DNA of 64,000 nt, taken from Solimonas soli DSM 21787. Its GTDB lineage: Bacteria; Pseudomonadota; Gammaproteobacteria; Nevskiales; Nevskiaceae. Shown in pieces: positions 8,848 to 18,483 of this stretch. A program made the position numbers and the translations under genes. Numbering within the stretch: the stretch's first letter is position 1; the number at the start of each line of letters is the position of its first letter. Under the pieces are notes generated by a model, which was not told the origin of the DNA, made no database searches, and worked only from the letters and a program-made list of their open reading frames with translations. The stretch covers positions 124,001 through 188,000 of the forward strand of contig NZ_KI440836.1 of NCBI RefSeq assembly GCF_000474945.1. The letters are read 5' to 3'.

Positions 8848-11328
8848 TCAGAAGTCGTAGCGCAGCGTCGCGACGATGTTGCGCGGCTCGCCGGGCCGCG
8901 AGCTGCTGATGTAGAGCGCGCTGTAGTAGTTCTCGTCGAGAAGGTTGTCGATGTTGAGCGAGAGCGTGTAGTGCTGCGCGAGCCGGTAGCGCACGAGCAG
9001 GTCGACGAGCACGAGGGCGTCCTGCTTGTAGGTCTGGCCGTCGGGCGTGCCGTCGCTGGTGGTGGTCTTGTCGCGCCAGCGCAGGTTGCCGCCGACCGTC
9101 AGTCCGTCGAACGCGCCGCGCAGCGCGTAGCTGCTGAACAGCTTGAAGCTGTTCTTCGGGATCTCGGCGAGCAGGCGCTGGCCGTCGCGATCCTCGGCCT
9201 TGGCGTTCGCGAAGCCACCGGCGATCTTCCAGCCCGGCATGATCTCGCCGCCGGCTTCGAGCTCGAAGCCCTGCGCCTTGAGGCCCGAGACCGCATGGTA
9301 GGCGACGCTGCCGTCGGGCGCGTAGATGCCGCCACCGTCGGCTTCGGCGTAGTTATCCTGCTCCATGCGGAACAGCGCCGCGCTTGCGTTGAGCCGGCCG
9401 CTGAACAGCTCAGCCTTGAGGCCGAGCTCGTAGGTGTTGCCTTCGAGCGGTTGCAGCTTCTTGCCGCTCACGTCTTGCTCGCTGTGCGGCTCGAAGATGC
9501 TCGCGTAGCTTGCATATGCCGACAGCGAGCGCGTGAGATCGACGACCAGACCCGCGTAAGGCGTCCATACGCCGTTTTCCTTGATGCCCGGCGTGATCGT
9601 GCGGTGGCCTTCGCTGTCCTCGTCCCAGCTCGATTCCTTCCAGTCCGAGAAGCGGCTGCCGAGGATCACGGCGACGCGCTCGGCGGGCTTGAGGCGCAGC
9701 ACGCCGGCGACGGCGCTCGTTCTCGCGTCGTGTCCGTAGCGATCGCCCGTGGCGCCGAGGTCGGGCTCGGCGACGTCCCCGGTCGCGAACAGCTGATAGA
9801 CATTGACCGGACGCCAGTAGTCGTCGCCCGCCCACCAGAGCGGATAGCCGGGGCCGTCGGTCCTGTAGCGTGCATGGCTCAGCGTCAGCGCGAGCCGCTG
9901 CGGCAGGCCGAGCACCTCGAGGCCGCCCTGCAGGTTCGCGTAGATCGCGTCGAGCCGCAGGTCCGAAGCCCAGCGTCCTGAGAGCAGGTCGCCGCCATCG
10001 CCGGTCGCGTGGTCGAGCGCGGGCGCGTACAGGTAACCGATCGTCTCGTCGTACTGGCCGTCCTTGTGCTCGGCATCCACCTGCAGACGCCAGTTACGGC
10101 CGAAGCGCTGCACGAGCGAGACGAAGCCGTTGACGCTCTCGCGGTGGAAGTCCGACCATCTCGCGCCGGCATTGGCCGAGCGCGGAAAATTGGTCCGCGT
10201 GCCGTCTGTAAAGTAGAGCGGCACGCCACCGCGCGAGCCGCCGGTGTTCTCGAAGTCCTGCCATTCGAGGCCGCCGGTCAGCGTCGTGCTGTCGGTCGCG
10301 TCCGCCTCGACCACGCCATACAGCGAGCGGCGCTCGGGCCGCTCGCGCTCGACGAAGCTGCCGTTCTCCTGCCAGGCGCCGGCGACGCGCCCGCGCACGC
10401 GCCCGCCCTCGCTCAACGGTCCACCGGCATCGGCCTCGAAACGGTTCAAGTCCCATGAGCCCGCGCCAGCCGCAGCGTGTGCCGTGAAGGTCTCGGTCGG
10501 CCGCTTGCGGACCAGATTGATCGTCGCCGACGGCTGGCCAATGCCGGTCATCAGGCCCGTGGAGCCGCGGATGATCTCGACGCGGTCGTAGGCCACCATG
10601 TCCGCCGTCTCCTCGGCGAAGCCGTAGATATTGGTCGGCCGTGCAATGCCGTCCACCTGGTAGTTCTGCACGAAGAATCCGCGCGCGACGTAGCCGGTGC
10701 TGTCGGTGCCCAGCGCGCCGCTGCGGTTGCTCTCGACGCCGACGACCTGTTCGAGCACCTCCGCAATTTCGTTGAGATTCTGCTCGCGCATGCGCTCCTC
10801 CCCGACCACCGTGAGCGACTGCGGTGTCTCGCGCGACGAGAGATATAAGCCCGTGGCATTGCTCGTGCCCAGCACGACCACTTCAGAAACCGGGGCCGGC
10901 TCCGGCACCGCCGCGGCCGGCGTTACGACGGGCTCAGGCGCGGTGCCCACGGGCGGCGACCTGCGCAGCACGTAGATGCCGGACGCCTGCTCGCTCGCCT
11001 GCAGCTCCGTACCGGCGAGCAGGCGCGCGAAACCGTCGCGCACCGAGTAGCGCCCGCTCAGGCCCGGCGAGCGCAGGCCCTCGACGAGCGCCGGATCGAT
11101 CGCGACGCTGACGCCGGCGTCGCCCGCGAAGCGCGACAGCGCGTCGGCGAGCGAGCCGGCGGGAATCTCATAGCCCTGCACGGACGCTGCGCTGCCGACA
11201 TCGGGCTGCGCGGCGGCGATGCCCGCGGCGAGCAAACCGGGCAGCAGCGGCGCGAAGCGCAGCCAGGCGCCGGCGCGCGGTGGACGGACGGATACGGTCG
11301 GCCTGCGGCCGTGGCGCTGCTGCTGCAT
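8848..11328 (-). CDS. TonB-dependent siderophore receptor with signalling domain
   Basis: 826 residues. Order: basic N-terminus and signal peptide (to about residue 41), STN secretin/TonB domain (about 48-110, GYEIPAGSLADALSRFAGDAG), linker, plug domain beginning near 160 (SSRETPQSLTVVGEERM), and a 22-strand barrel ending in VATLRYDF with the expected terminal Phe. The STN domain identifies a transducing FecA/FpvA-type receptor that contacts a FecR anti-sigma factor, and the gene lies directly downstream of a sigma/FecR pair (sigma at 12864, FecR at 12382). Substrate is probably a ferric siderophore; which one cannot be read from sequence. Confidence 0.92.
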   Translation of the reverse strand: MQQQRHGRRPTVSVRPPRAGAWLRFAPLLPGLLAAGIAAAQPDVGSAASVQGYEIPAGSLADALSRFAGDAGVSVAIDPALVEGLRSPGLSGRYSVRDGFARLLAGTELQASEQASGIYVLRRSPPVGTAPEPVVTPAAAVPEPAPVSEVVVLGTSNATGLYLSSRETPQSLTVVGEERMREQNLNEIAEVLEQVVGVESNRSGALGTDSTGYVARGFFVQNYQVDGIARPTNIYGFAEETADMVAYDRVEIIRGSTGLMTGIGQPSATINLVRKRPTETFTAHAAAGAGSWDLNRFEADAGGPLSEGGRVRGRVAGAWQENGSFVERERPERRSLYGVVEADATDSTTLTGGLEWQDFENTGGSRGGVPLYFTDGTRTNFPRSANAGARWSDFHRESVNGFVSLVQRFGRNWRLQVDAEHKDGQYDETIGYLYAPALDHATGDGGDLLSGRWASDLRLDAIYANLQGGLEVLGLPQRLALTLSHARYRTDGPGYPLWWAGDDYWRPVNVYQLFATGDVAEPDLGATGDRYGHDARTSAVAGVLRLKPAERVAVILGSRFSDWKESSWDEDSEGHRTITPGIKENGVWTPYAGLVVDLTRSLSAYASYASIFEPHSEQDVSGKKLQPLEGNTYELGLKAELFSGRLNASAALFRMEQDNYAEADGGGIYAPDGSVAYHAVSGLKAQGFELEAGGEIMPGWKIAGGFANAKAEDRDGQRLLAEIPKNSFKLFSSYALRGAFDGLTVGGNLRWRDKTTTSDGTPDGQTYKQDALVLVDLLVRYRLAQHYTLSLNIDNLLDENYYSALYISSSRPGEPRNIVATLRYDF

Positions 11329-11404
11329 CGGACTCCCCGGTCTTGATCGCGCGACGATCCGCGCTCACCGGGTAGCACGAACGAGCGGCGCGAAAGGGAC
11401 AGGC

Positions 11405-12367
11405 TCAGGCCGCGGCCGGCTCCAGCGTCGCCCACCAGCGGCTGCGATAGACCACGCGCACCGGCAGTGTCGCGCCGAGCACGGCGAGTACGCGTTCGGG
11501 ATCGCGCAGCTGGAAGGCGCCGGAGATGCGCAGCTCGGCGATCGCGGAATCGCAGCGCAGAACGCCGTGACGGTAGCGATCGAGCTCGGCGGCGAAATCG
11601 GCGAGGCGCATACGGTCCGCGTACAGCACGCCTGCGCGCCAGCCGGCACTGCGCTCGTCGGCGGCGACGACGGCGCCGATCTCGTCCTCGGTGAAGCTCA
11701 CGGCCTCGTGCGCCTCGACGCGCCGCCGCACCCGCGCAGCGACGGAACGGATTTCGACCGCACCGTCGAAGACCGCGAGCCGCGTCGCGTCGCCGAGCCT
11801 ACGCACCGTGAAGCGCGTGCCGAGCGCGCGCAGATGCCCCTGCGGTGTCGCCACCACGAACGGCCGCGTCTCGCCGGCCGCGCCTGCGGTCTCGACGAGG
11901 ATCTCGCCCTCGACGAGCCGCAGCAGGCGCAGCGCGTCGTCGAACGCGGCCGTCGCGGCGCTCGCAGTGTTGAGCGTAAGCCGGCTGCCGTCGGCGAGGC
12001 GCAGCTCGCGAATCTCGCCGACGGCACTGCGATAATCCGCGGTCCACGCGCGCCATGGCAGGGCACGCGAGGCGGCCCAGCCCGCGGGTCCCACGACGAT
12101 CAGCAGCGCGAGCGTCTTCACGATCCGGCGCCGTTCGTGACGCACGCCGCGATCGAGCGCGCGCATGCCGAGCGCGGCCGGGATGCGGCCGAGACTCGCC
12201 TGCAGTTCCAGCGCACGCTGCCAGGCGCGCTCGTGGTCGGCGTGCGCCGCGCGCCAGCGCGCGCAGGCCGCGAGCGTCGCCGCGTCGGCGCCGGCCTGCA
12301 AGCGTAGCAACCAGGCGGCCGCCTCGCGCGCAGCGCGGCGCGGCAGCGGCGCGGCGTCGCCGTTCAC
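11405..12367 (-). CDS. FecR-family anti-sigma regulator (pair 1)
   Basis: 320 residues from a GTG at 12367 that overlaps the sigma-factor stop (GTGA); an ATG 15 bases upstream, inside the sigma gene, is the alternative. N-terminal DUF4880-type helix region (AAREAAAWLLRLQAG...ACARWRAAHADHERAWQRA), one membrane helix around 90-110 (KTLALLIVVGPAGWAASRAL), then a periplasmic FecR domain (YRSAVGEIRELRLADGSRLTLN, GEILVETA, FVVATPQGHLRALGTRF). The FecR family relays receptor occupancy from the outer-membrane STN domain to the cytoplasmic ECF sigma factor. Translational overlap with the sigma gene supports obligate partnership. Confidence 0.9.
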   Translation of the reverse strand: MNGDAAPLPRRAAREAAAWLLRLQAGADAATLAACARWRAAHADHERAWQRALELQASLGRIPAALGMRALDRGVRHERRRIVKTLALLIVVGPAGWAASRALPWRAWTADYRSAVGEIRELRLADGSRLTLNTASAATAAFDDALRLLRLVEGEILVETAGAAGETRPFVVATPQGHLRALGTRFTVRRLGDATRLAVFDGAVEIRSVAARVRRRVEAHEAVSFTEDEIGAVVAADERSAGWRAGVLYADRMRLADFAAELDRYRHGVLRCDSAIAELRISGAFQLRDPERVLAVLGATLPVRVVYRSRWWATLEPAAA

Positions 12368-12864
12368 AGCAGCAGGATGCATTCTTCGTAGCCCCGCGCC
12401 ACGTAGCGCTTCACCGTGCGCTCGGAGACGCCGAGCCGCGCGGCGATCTGCGCGTAGGGCAGGCCTTCGAGCTGCGCGAGCAGGAAGGCCGTGCGCACGG
12501 CCGGCGGCAGGCCGTCGAGCATCGCGTCGATGCGCTGCAGCGTTTCAAGGATGACGCAACGGTCCTCGGCCGACGGCAGCTCGGGCGGCGGCAGCGCCGC
12601 GAGCGCGTCGAGATACGCCTGCTCGAGCGCGCGGCGCCGGCCGTGATCGATCAGCAGGCGCCTGGCGATCGTCGACAGATACGGGCGTGGCTCGCGCAGC
12701 GGCAGCGCGTCCGGCGCGAGCAGCAGGCGCAGGAACGTGTCCTGCGCGAGCTCCGCGGCATGCTCGGCGCACCCGAGACGGCGCCGCAGCCAGCCGAGCA
12801 ACCAGCCGTGATGCTCACGGTAGAGCAGTTGCAGCGATGGCGGGGAAGCGAGGGATTCGGACAT
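12364..12864 (-). CDS. ECF sigma factor, FecI type (pair 1)
   Basis: 166 residues from the ATG at 12864 (MSESLASPPSLQLLYREHHGW). Region 2 is visible as AELAQDTFLRLLL and RPYLSTIARRLLIDHGRRR; region 4 as LPPAVRTAFLLAQLEGLPYAQIAARLGVSERTVKRY, the helix-turn-helix that reads the -35. This is the FecI-like iron-starvation ECF group. It is followed by its FecR partner and receptor, and preceded by the DUF3325 gene 69 bases upstream, so it may also be reached by read-through from the upstream iron operon. Confidence 0.93.
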   Translation of the reverse strand: MSESLASPPSLQLLYREHHGWLLGWLRRRLGCAEHAAELAQDTFLRLLLAPDALPLREPRPYLSTIARRLLIDHGRRRALEQAYLDALAALPPPELPSAEDRCVILETLQRIDAMLDGLPPAVRTAFLLAQLEGLPYAQIAARLGVSERTVKRYVARGYEECILLL

Positions 12865-12932
12865 GCGCGGCGGCCGGACGGGAACTGTGGCCCTGGCTGC
12901 ACGTGCTGGCTGAGGCGGGATGCCGCAGTGTA

Positions 12933-13246
12933 TTACTGCGAAGAATCGGCCGTCGATAGGGCGCGCCCCCACGGTGCGAGCCAGCCCAGCCAGCGCGGCC
13001 GCCAGCTCAACGTGAAGGTGACGATGAGCGCCGCGGCGGCGAGCGGCATCAGCCAGACGAGCACCGCCATCGACGGATGATCGGCCGCCCTGCACAGCAG
13101 CAGCGAGGCGACGAGGCCGGCGCCACCGAGCGCGCGCATTGCGCGTACCGTGCCTGCTGCCGGTGCACCTTCATCGCCAGCGCGAGCCAGGCCATGCCGC
13201 AGAAGCTGCTGAGCAGCGCGGCCGCGAGCAGCAGCACCTCAGGCAT
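12933..13246 (-). pseudogene. DUF3325-type small membrane protein, frameshifted
   Basis: The start at 13246 (MPEVLLLAAALLSSFCGMAWLALAMKVHRQQ) overlaps the PepSY gene stop by eight bases. After RYAQ the frame is lost; the continuing protein appears one frame over as ALGGAGLVASLLLCRAAD then the membrane segment VLVWLMPLAAAALIVTFTL and WRPRWLGWLAP. Joined, the product would be about 104 residues with three to four helices, the size and look of DUF3325 proteins that accompany PepSY proteins in iron operons. One base appears to be missing near 13140-13150. Natural mutation or assembly error cannot be separated here. Confidence 0.7.
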
Positions 13247-14929
13247 GTGCGGCCTCCAGCGTGTCGTCCTGTGCACGCGCTGCCGCGACGCTGCCGCGCT
13301 CGGCGCGACGCAGGCGCCGCGCGGCATGGACGGCGAGCGCGGCGACCGACAGCAGCGCGAGATCGAGGCCTGCGACCGGCCAGTAGCGCTCGGCGACGGT
13401 CTTGAGCAGGTGATCGCCCGTCGTCAGCCAGTTCAGCAGCGGCGCGGCGACGCACAGCGCGGCGAGCGCCCAGCACTGCTCGCGCCAGGCCGGCGAGAGT
13501 CGTGCCTGCGCGACAGGCGCGCCGCGCCAGGCCGCGTGCAGCAGCGCTGCGAGCCACGCGAACCAGAACACGCGCTCCTCCCAGTCGCCGCGCCGCGGCA
13601 GGTCCTCGGGCAACACACGGTTGGCGACGAGGATCGCGGCGGTCGCGATGAGCGTGCCGGTGATCGCGGTCGTCGCCAGCGCGTCGACCCAGCGGATGCC
13701 GCCGCTGCCGGTCCTGGCGTGCTGGCGCTTGCGCTTCTCGACGAAGAACACCAAGCCGGTGGCGATGCAGACGCAGCCGGCGAGGCCGCCGAGCATGTAG
13801 AACCAGCGTAGCAGCCAGTGGCGGAAGTGCTGCAGATGCAGGCCCGTAAGCCAGTCGTGGAGGCCGTCGACGGCGGACGTTGCGGAGCCTCGCGGATCAC
13901 CTCGCCGTTTTTGGCGCGGAAATGGATACCCCGCCCGGTTTGCGTCACGCGGTCGGTGCCGGCGCGATAGACGCTGACGTAGCCGTTGGCGTCGCCGGCG
14001 TGCGTGACTTCGAGGAAGCCGACTTCACCCGACATGCCACGCGCCGCCCAGCGGCGCCGCGCCTCCTCGACCATGGCGTCGACCGAGGCCGTCGGCGCCG
14101 GCACGCCGGCCGGATCGTGCGGAAGGCCGGTCTGCTGGGCCTTGAGCTGTTCGTGCGCATCGTGCTGCGCCTTGAACATGGAGCCGGACACGGGCAGATA
14201 GCTGCTCGCGAAGATCACAAGGCCGGAGAACGCGAAGAAGAAGTGGAACGGCAGGGCGACGACGCCGGTAAGGTTATGCAGGTCGAGTACGCTGCGCTGC
14301 GTCTGCTTGTGCGGACGGAAGGTGAAGAACTCGCGGAAGATCGTGCGGTGCATGATCATGCCGGTGACGAGCGCGGCAAGCATCGTCAGCGCGGCGAGGC
14401 CGACGATCCAGTATCCGAGATTCCTCCAGAGCAGGTGCAAGCTGTAGTGCAGCGGATAGAAAAAGCCGCTTCCGATCTCAAGCTTATCGTCGGAAATCTT
14501 CGCGCCGGTGCGCGGATCGATAGTCGCGGTGCCGTAGACGTGCACGTGGTCGACGAACGCGCTCTTAGGCTTGTTCGGCACGTCGAACGCGACGTACATG
14601 CCGAGCACCGGATCGCGATGCGTGGTGTACGCGCCGAAGTCGCTCGCGACCAATTTCCCGCGCGGCGGCAGCGGCCCTTCGACCTCGGTCTGCGCGCGAT
14701 CATAGCTTTCCTCGTCCGGCTCGATGCCGCGGAAGATCGGCAGCAGCATGCGGTCGAACGACGGCATCGGCTGCGGCGCGTAGCGCGTCTCGGGAATCGC
14801 CCAGCGGTCGATCTCGCGATCGAACACCGACAGCGTGCCGAAGAAGAAACAGACGATGAGCACGTAACCCAGCACGAGGCCAAACCAGGTGTGCAGCCAG
14901 GTCATCGACAGGCGGAAGGACGACAGCAT
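13239..14929 (-). pseudogene. PepSY-domain iron-uptake membrane protein, frameshifted
   Basis: The N-terminal frame from 14929 (MLSSFRLSMTWLHTWFGLVL) encodes helix 1, a periplasmic PepSY region, then HYSLHLLWRNLGYWIVG and HNLTGVVALPFHFFF, typical of the PepSY-associated membrane family linked to siderophore reduction/uptake. After VIREAP the sequence turns to Arg/Ser/Thr-rich nonsense, while the other frame reads AVDGLHDWLTGLHL, FRHWLLRWFYMLGG and on to EAAHA. A single missing base near 13880-13890 explains this; restored length is about 563 residues, normal for the family. It sits between receptor and DUF3325 genes, the usual order in such operons. Confidence 0.82.
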
Positions 14930-15102
14930 CGTTCGATCTCCGTGATCTCAGGCCAGCGCGCGCCAGCCACCATGCCGGCCGTGCCGGATGCCGTGGCCGA
15001 GCCGGCCGGGGCGGACGACCACCGGCGTAGCGCCGCCGCCATGCGCGGCGTGACCCGCGCAGCGCATGGCGGCGCCGCGCGAACCCGCGTCCGACGCCGG
15101 TG

Positions 15103-17511
15103 TCAGCGCGAGTTGTAGCCGACCATGAACATCACGTTGCGCGGCTCGCCGTAATACGTCTGCCGCCAGCCGGTATCGGGACGGTCGATGTAGTTCTTGT
15201 CGAAGAGGTTGTTGACGGTCAGCGATGTCCTCCAGTGTTGCGCCACCGTGTAATTGAGCTGCGCGGCGTAGACGGCATAACTGCCCTCGTGCCAGGTCGC
15301 GACGCCGTCGGTCGAATAGATATGGCTGCGGAACTTCACGCCGGCACCGACGCCGAGGCCGCTGGCGACGCCCTGCGCGATTCGGTAGTCGCTCCACAGC
15401 GAGAACGTGTGGCGCGGGAAGAAGCTGTTGAGCGGCGTGTCTTCCTGACCCGGCGGCGCGGTGATCTGCTTGTTCTCGTTGTAGCCGTAGCCGGCGTTGA
15501 GGTTCCAGTTCGGCAGCAGCTGGCCGCCGACTTCGGCCTCGAAGCCCTGGCTGCGCACCTTGCCGGCGGCGACGGCGGCGTCCGGATGATCGTCGTCGCG
15601 TCCGTACAGCGCGCGGTTGACGTCCTCGATGCGGTAGAACGACAGGCTGCTGTTGACGCGGCCGTCGAGGTGCTCGCCCTTGATGCCGGCCTCCCACTGG
15701 TCGCCGCGGCGCGGCGGCAGGAACTTCAGGTTCACGTCCTTGTCGCTCTGCGGATTGAAGACGCTGCTGTAGCTGCCGTACAGCGAGAACTGCGGCATGA
15801 AGTCGTAGATCGCCGCCGCGTACGGCACGAACTTCGCAGGCTCGCTCTGGTCCTCGCCGCCCGGGCTGAAGTCGTCGCTGCGATACCAGCCGAGGCGCCC
15901 GCCGCCGATCAGCGTCAGCGGCGCCCACGGCTTGATGCGCGCCTGCGCGTAGACGCCGCTCTGCGTCAGGCCGGTGCGCGAAGCCGGCTCGTCGATGGCG
16001 ATGTCCGGCTTGGTCACGTGCACGTCCGGCTCGAAGGTATCGAGCACGAAGGTGTCGTCGCCGTAAGTGCTCGCGTTGTACGCATCGTGCGTGCGGAAGC
16101 GCTGGTAGTTGGCGCCGAGCAGGACCTGCTGCGCGAGGCCCCACAGCTCGAACGGCTGCGTCCATTGCGCGTCGACGTTGGTCTCGCGCTCGGCCGACCA
16201 CGAGAAGTACGGCAGCATCAGCACATCGCGCGGATGCGCCGGATCGAACACGCCGTCGTTGTCGGCATCGCCGATCATGCTGTTGCCCCAGGCGATCTGG
16301 CTGGCGTTGCGGCGGTCGGTGTAGTTGGCGGAGAGCCTTGCGTTGCCGCCGTTGTCGAACTTCCGCTCCAGCTCGACGAAGCTGCGGTCGCTGCGCTGCG
16401 CGGCGTGGTTCCAGTCGGCGCCGATGTAGGTCGAGCGCGGCAGCTGCGGGTACGTGCCGTCGGCGTAGGCGGACAGACCGTAGAACGGCCGGCTCGTGCG
16501 CTTCTGCCAGCTGTTGCCGATTGACAGCGTGGTGTCCGGCGTCAGGTCGTATTCGAGCGTCGCGTAGACCATCGGGATGCGCTGGTAGACGTCGTCGACG
16601 AAATTGTCGCTGTCCTGATACGACGCGACGACGCGGCCGCGCAGGCTGCCGTCGGCGAGCAGGGGGCCGGTCACGTCGACGTCGCCGGCATCGTTGTCCC
16701 AGGAGCCGGCGTAGGCGTGCCCGCTGTAGTTGAAATCCTGCTCGGCGCGCTTGCGCACGAGGTTGATGCTGCCGCCCGGATCGCTGGCGCCCTGCAGCAT
16801 GCCGGCCGGACCGCGCCAGACTTCGATGCGGTCGTACATCGCCAGCGCGAAGTTGTTCTCGTAGACGCGCAGCGACGACGCCACGCCGTCGATCTGGTAG
16901 CGGTCTATCGTGTAACCGCGCGATTCGATCGCCGACGACGTCGTGCCGTAGTTCATCACCTTCATCGCCGTCGTGTACTGCATGGCGTCTTCGATCGTCG
17001 CGAAGTTCTGGTCCTCGATGCGCTGGCGGGTGACGACGCTGACCGAGTTCGGCGTCTCGCGCATAGTCTGCGCGCTCTTGCCGATCGTCAGCTTCGGCGA
17101 CGTGTACGAGCCGCTGCCTTCCGTCGTCGTGTCGTCGATCTGCGCCGTCACCGTGACCGCGCGCAGCTGCGTCGCGCCCTGCACGTCCGGTTCGGCGACG
17201 ACCGTGTACAGATCGCCCTGCGCCTGCGTGACGAGGCCGCTGCCGGCGAGCAGGCGATCGAGCGCCTCGCGCACGCCGTACTGCCCTTTCAATGCCGCGG
17301 CGCGCTTGCCGGCGGCGACGTCGCTGGCGAACACGATCTGCGCGCCGGACTGCCGCGCCAGATTGGCGAGCGCCTTGTCGAGCGCCTCGGCCGGGATGTC
17401 GATGTCGACGGCGACCGCGCCGCTCTGCGCGTGCGACACGGCGGCGCCGAGCAGGCCGGCGGCGAACAGCAAAGGCCGCATCTTCGAAATGCGGCGGACC
17501 TTATGACTCAC
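15103..17511 (-). CDS. TonB-dependent siderophore receptor with signalling domain
   Basis: 802 residues (791 if the internal Met of MRPLLFAAGLLGAAVSHAQ is the true start, which places the signal peptide better). STN domain at about 38-105 (IDIPAEALDKALANLARQSGAQ), plug from about 150 (SAQTMRETPNSVSVVTRQRIE), barrel ending in MVGYNSR, an atypical terminus without the final aromatic residue. FpvA/FoxA-like. An acidic loop GDADNDGVFDP near residue 415 looks like a calcium-binding DxDxDG site. It follows its sigma/FecR pair and precedes the PepSY gene, so it is likely the ferric-siderophore receptor of that operon. Confidence 0.92.
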   Translation of the reverse strand: MSHKVRRISKMRPLLFAAGLLGAAVSHAQSGAVAVDIDIPAEALDKALANLARQSGAQIVFASDVAAGKRAAALKGQYGVREALDRLLAGSGLVTQAQGDLYTVVAEPDVQGATQLRAVTVTAQIDDTTTEGSGSYTSPKLTIGKSAQTMRETPNSVSVVTRQRIEDQNFATIEDAMQYTTAMKVMNYGTTSSAIESRGYTIDRYQIDGVASSLRVYENNFALAMYDRIEVWRGPAGMLQGASDPGGSINLVRKRAEQDFNYSGHAYAGSWDNDAGDVDVTGPLLADGSLRGRVVASYQDSDNFVDDVYQRIPMVYATLEYDLTPDTTLSIGNSWQKRTSRPFYGLSAYADGTYPQLPRSTYIGADWNHAAQRSDRSFVELERKFDNGGNARLSANYTDRRNASQIAWGNSMIGDADNDGVFDPAHPRDVLMLPYFSWSAERETNVDAQWTQPFELWGLAQQVLLGANYQRFRTHDAYNASTYGDDTFVLDTFEPDVHVTKPDIAIDEPASRTGLTQSGVYAQARIKPWAPLTLIGGGRLGWYRSDDFSPGGEDQSEPAKFVPYAAAIYDFMPQFSLYGSYSSVFNPQSDKDVNLKFLPPRRGDQWEAGIKGEHLDGRVNSSLSFYRIEDVNRALYGRDDDHPDAAVAAGKVRSQGFEAEVGGQLLPNWNLNAGYGYNENKQITAPPGQEDTPLNSFFPRHTFSLWSDYRIAQGVASGLGVGAGVKFRSHIYSTDGVATWHEGSYAVYAAQLNYTVAQHWRTSLTVNNLFDKNYIDRPDTGWRQTYYGEPRNVMFMVGYNSR

Positions 17512-17574
17512 GCGAGAACTCCCTGGATGTTTTTCGGCTTCCAGAAGAGTTGCCGTTGCAGCCCGCCCGCAACC

Positions 17575-18483
17575 CTACCCCGCGGTCGACATCAGCCGCG
17601 GCGGCCGTGCCGGCGCGGCCGCCGGCGCGGAGACGATGCGCGCGCCGCCATCGGCGGCGCGCTCGACGCGGACCGGCAGGATGCGCGGCAACAGATCGAG
17701 CAGATCGTCGCTGCGTTCGACCGAGAACACGCCGGACAGGCGCAGCTCGCCCAGCTGCGGCGCGGCGAGCGTCAGCGGCGCGCGCCGGTAACGCGCGATC
17801 TCGGCCAGCGCCTCGCGCAGCGGCGTGCGGTCGAACACCAGGCGGCCGTCGGTCCACGGCATGCCGCGCTGCGCATCGACGCGCCCGTCCGCAGCGACGC
17901 GGCCGCCGCGGACCACCGCGCGTTCGCCGGCGCCGAGCAGCAGGCCTGCCCTGCCGTCGGCCGCTCCGCGCACGGCGACATGGCCGCGCAGCACGGTGAC
18001 GGCGGTTGCCGCCGGCGTGTCCTCGCGAACATTGAACGCCGTGCCGACGACGCGAATGCGCGCGTCGCCGGCCTCGACGCGGAACGGCCGCCACGCGGTG
18101 TGCGCGACATCGAAGAACGCCTGGCCGCGCGTCAGCGTCGCGCGGCGCGAGCGCAGGTGCCAGCTGACGTCGAGACCGCTGCCGGTGTCGAGCGTGACCG
18201 TGCTGCCGTCGCGCAGCGCCATGCGGCGATGCTCGCCGATCGCCGTCGCGTAATGCTCGCGCCGGTAGGCCGGGTCCAGCCACAACAGGCCTGCCGTCAG
18301 GACCAGCAGCATTGCGCTGGTGCCGGCCGCCTGCTTTATGCGCGCCGGCGTGCGGCGCGCGCTGGCCTGCGGCATCGGGAAACGCTCGCGCAGCGCCTGG
18401 CGGTGCCGTGCCAGCGCTTCGTCGGCGGCGGCGCGTTCGCGGGCCGCGGCATCGGTCTCATCCGGCGGGCGCGGCTCAGTCAT
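17575..18483 (-). CDS. FecR-family anti-sigma regulator (pair 2)
   Basis: 302 residues. A charged N-terminal cytoplasmic region, one membrane helix near 55-72 (AGTSAMLLVLTAGLLWLDP), then the FecR domain: HYATAIGEHRRMALRDGSTVTLDTG, RATLTRGQAFFDVAH, FRVEAGDARIRVVGTAFNVR, and a C-terminal STN-like segment (PLREALAEIARYRRAPL, GVFSVERSDDLLDLL). The ATG overlaps the sigma-factor stop by eight bases. It transmits the receptor signal to the sigma factor encoded just upstream. Confidence 0.92.
   Translation of the reverse strand: MTEPRPPDETDAAARERAAADEALARHRQALRERFPMPQASARRTPARIKQAAGTSAMLLVLTAGLLWLDPAYRREHYATAIGEHRRMALRDGSTVTLDTGSGLDVSWHLRSRRATLTRGQAFFDVAHTAWRPFRVEAGDARIRVVGTAFNVREDTPAATAVTVLRGHVAVRGAADGRAGLLLGAGERAVVRGGRVAADGRVDAQRGMPWTDGRLVFDRTPLREALAEIARYRRAPLTLAAPQLGELRLSGVFSVERSDDLLDLLPRILPVRVERAADGGARIVSAPAAAPARPPRLMSTAG

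Noticed and set aside
14948-15067. 39-codon minus-strand frame between receptor and PepSY genes, where DUF3649 genes are often found
   Set aside because: Too short and His/Gly/Arg-rich; no membrane helices, so not a DUF3649 protein.
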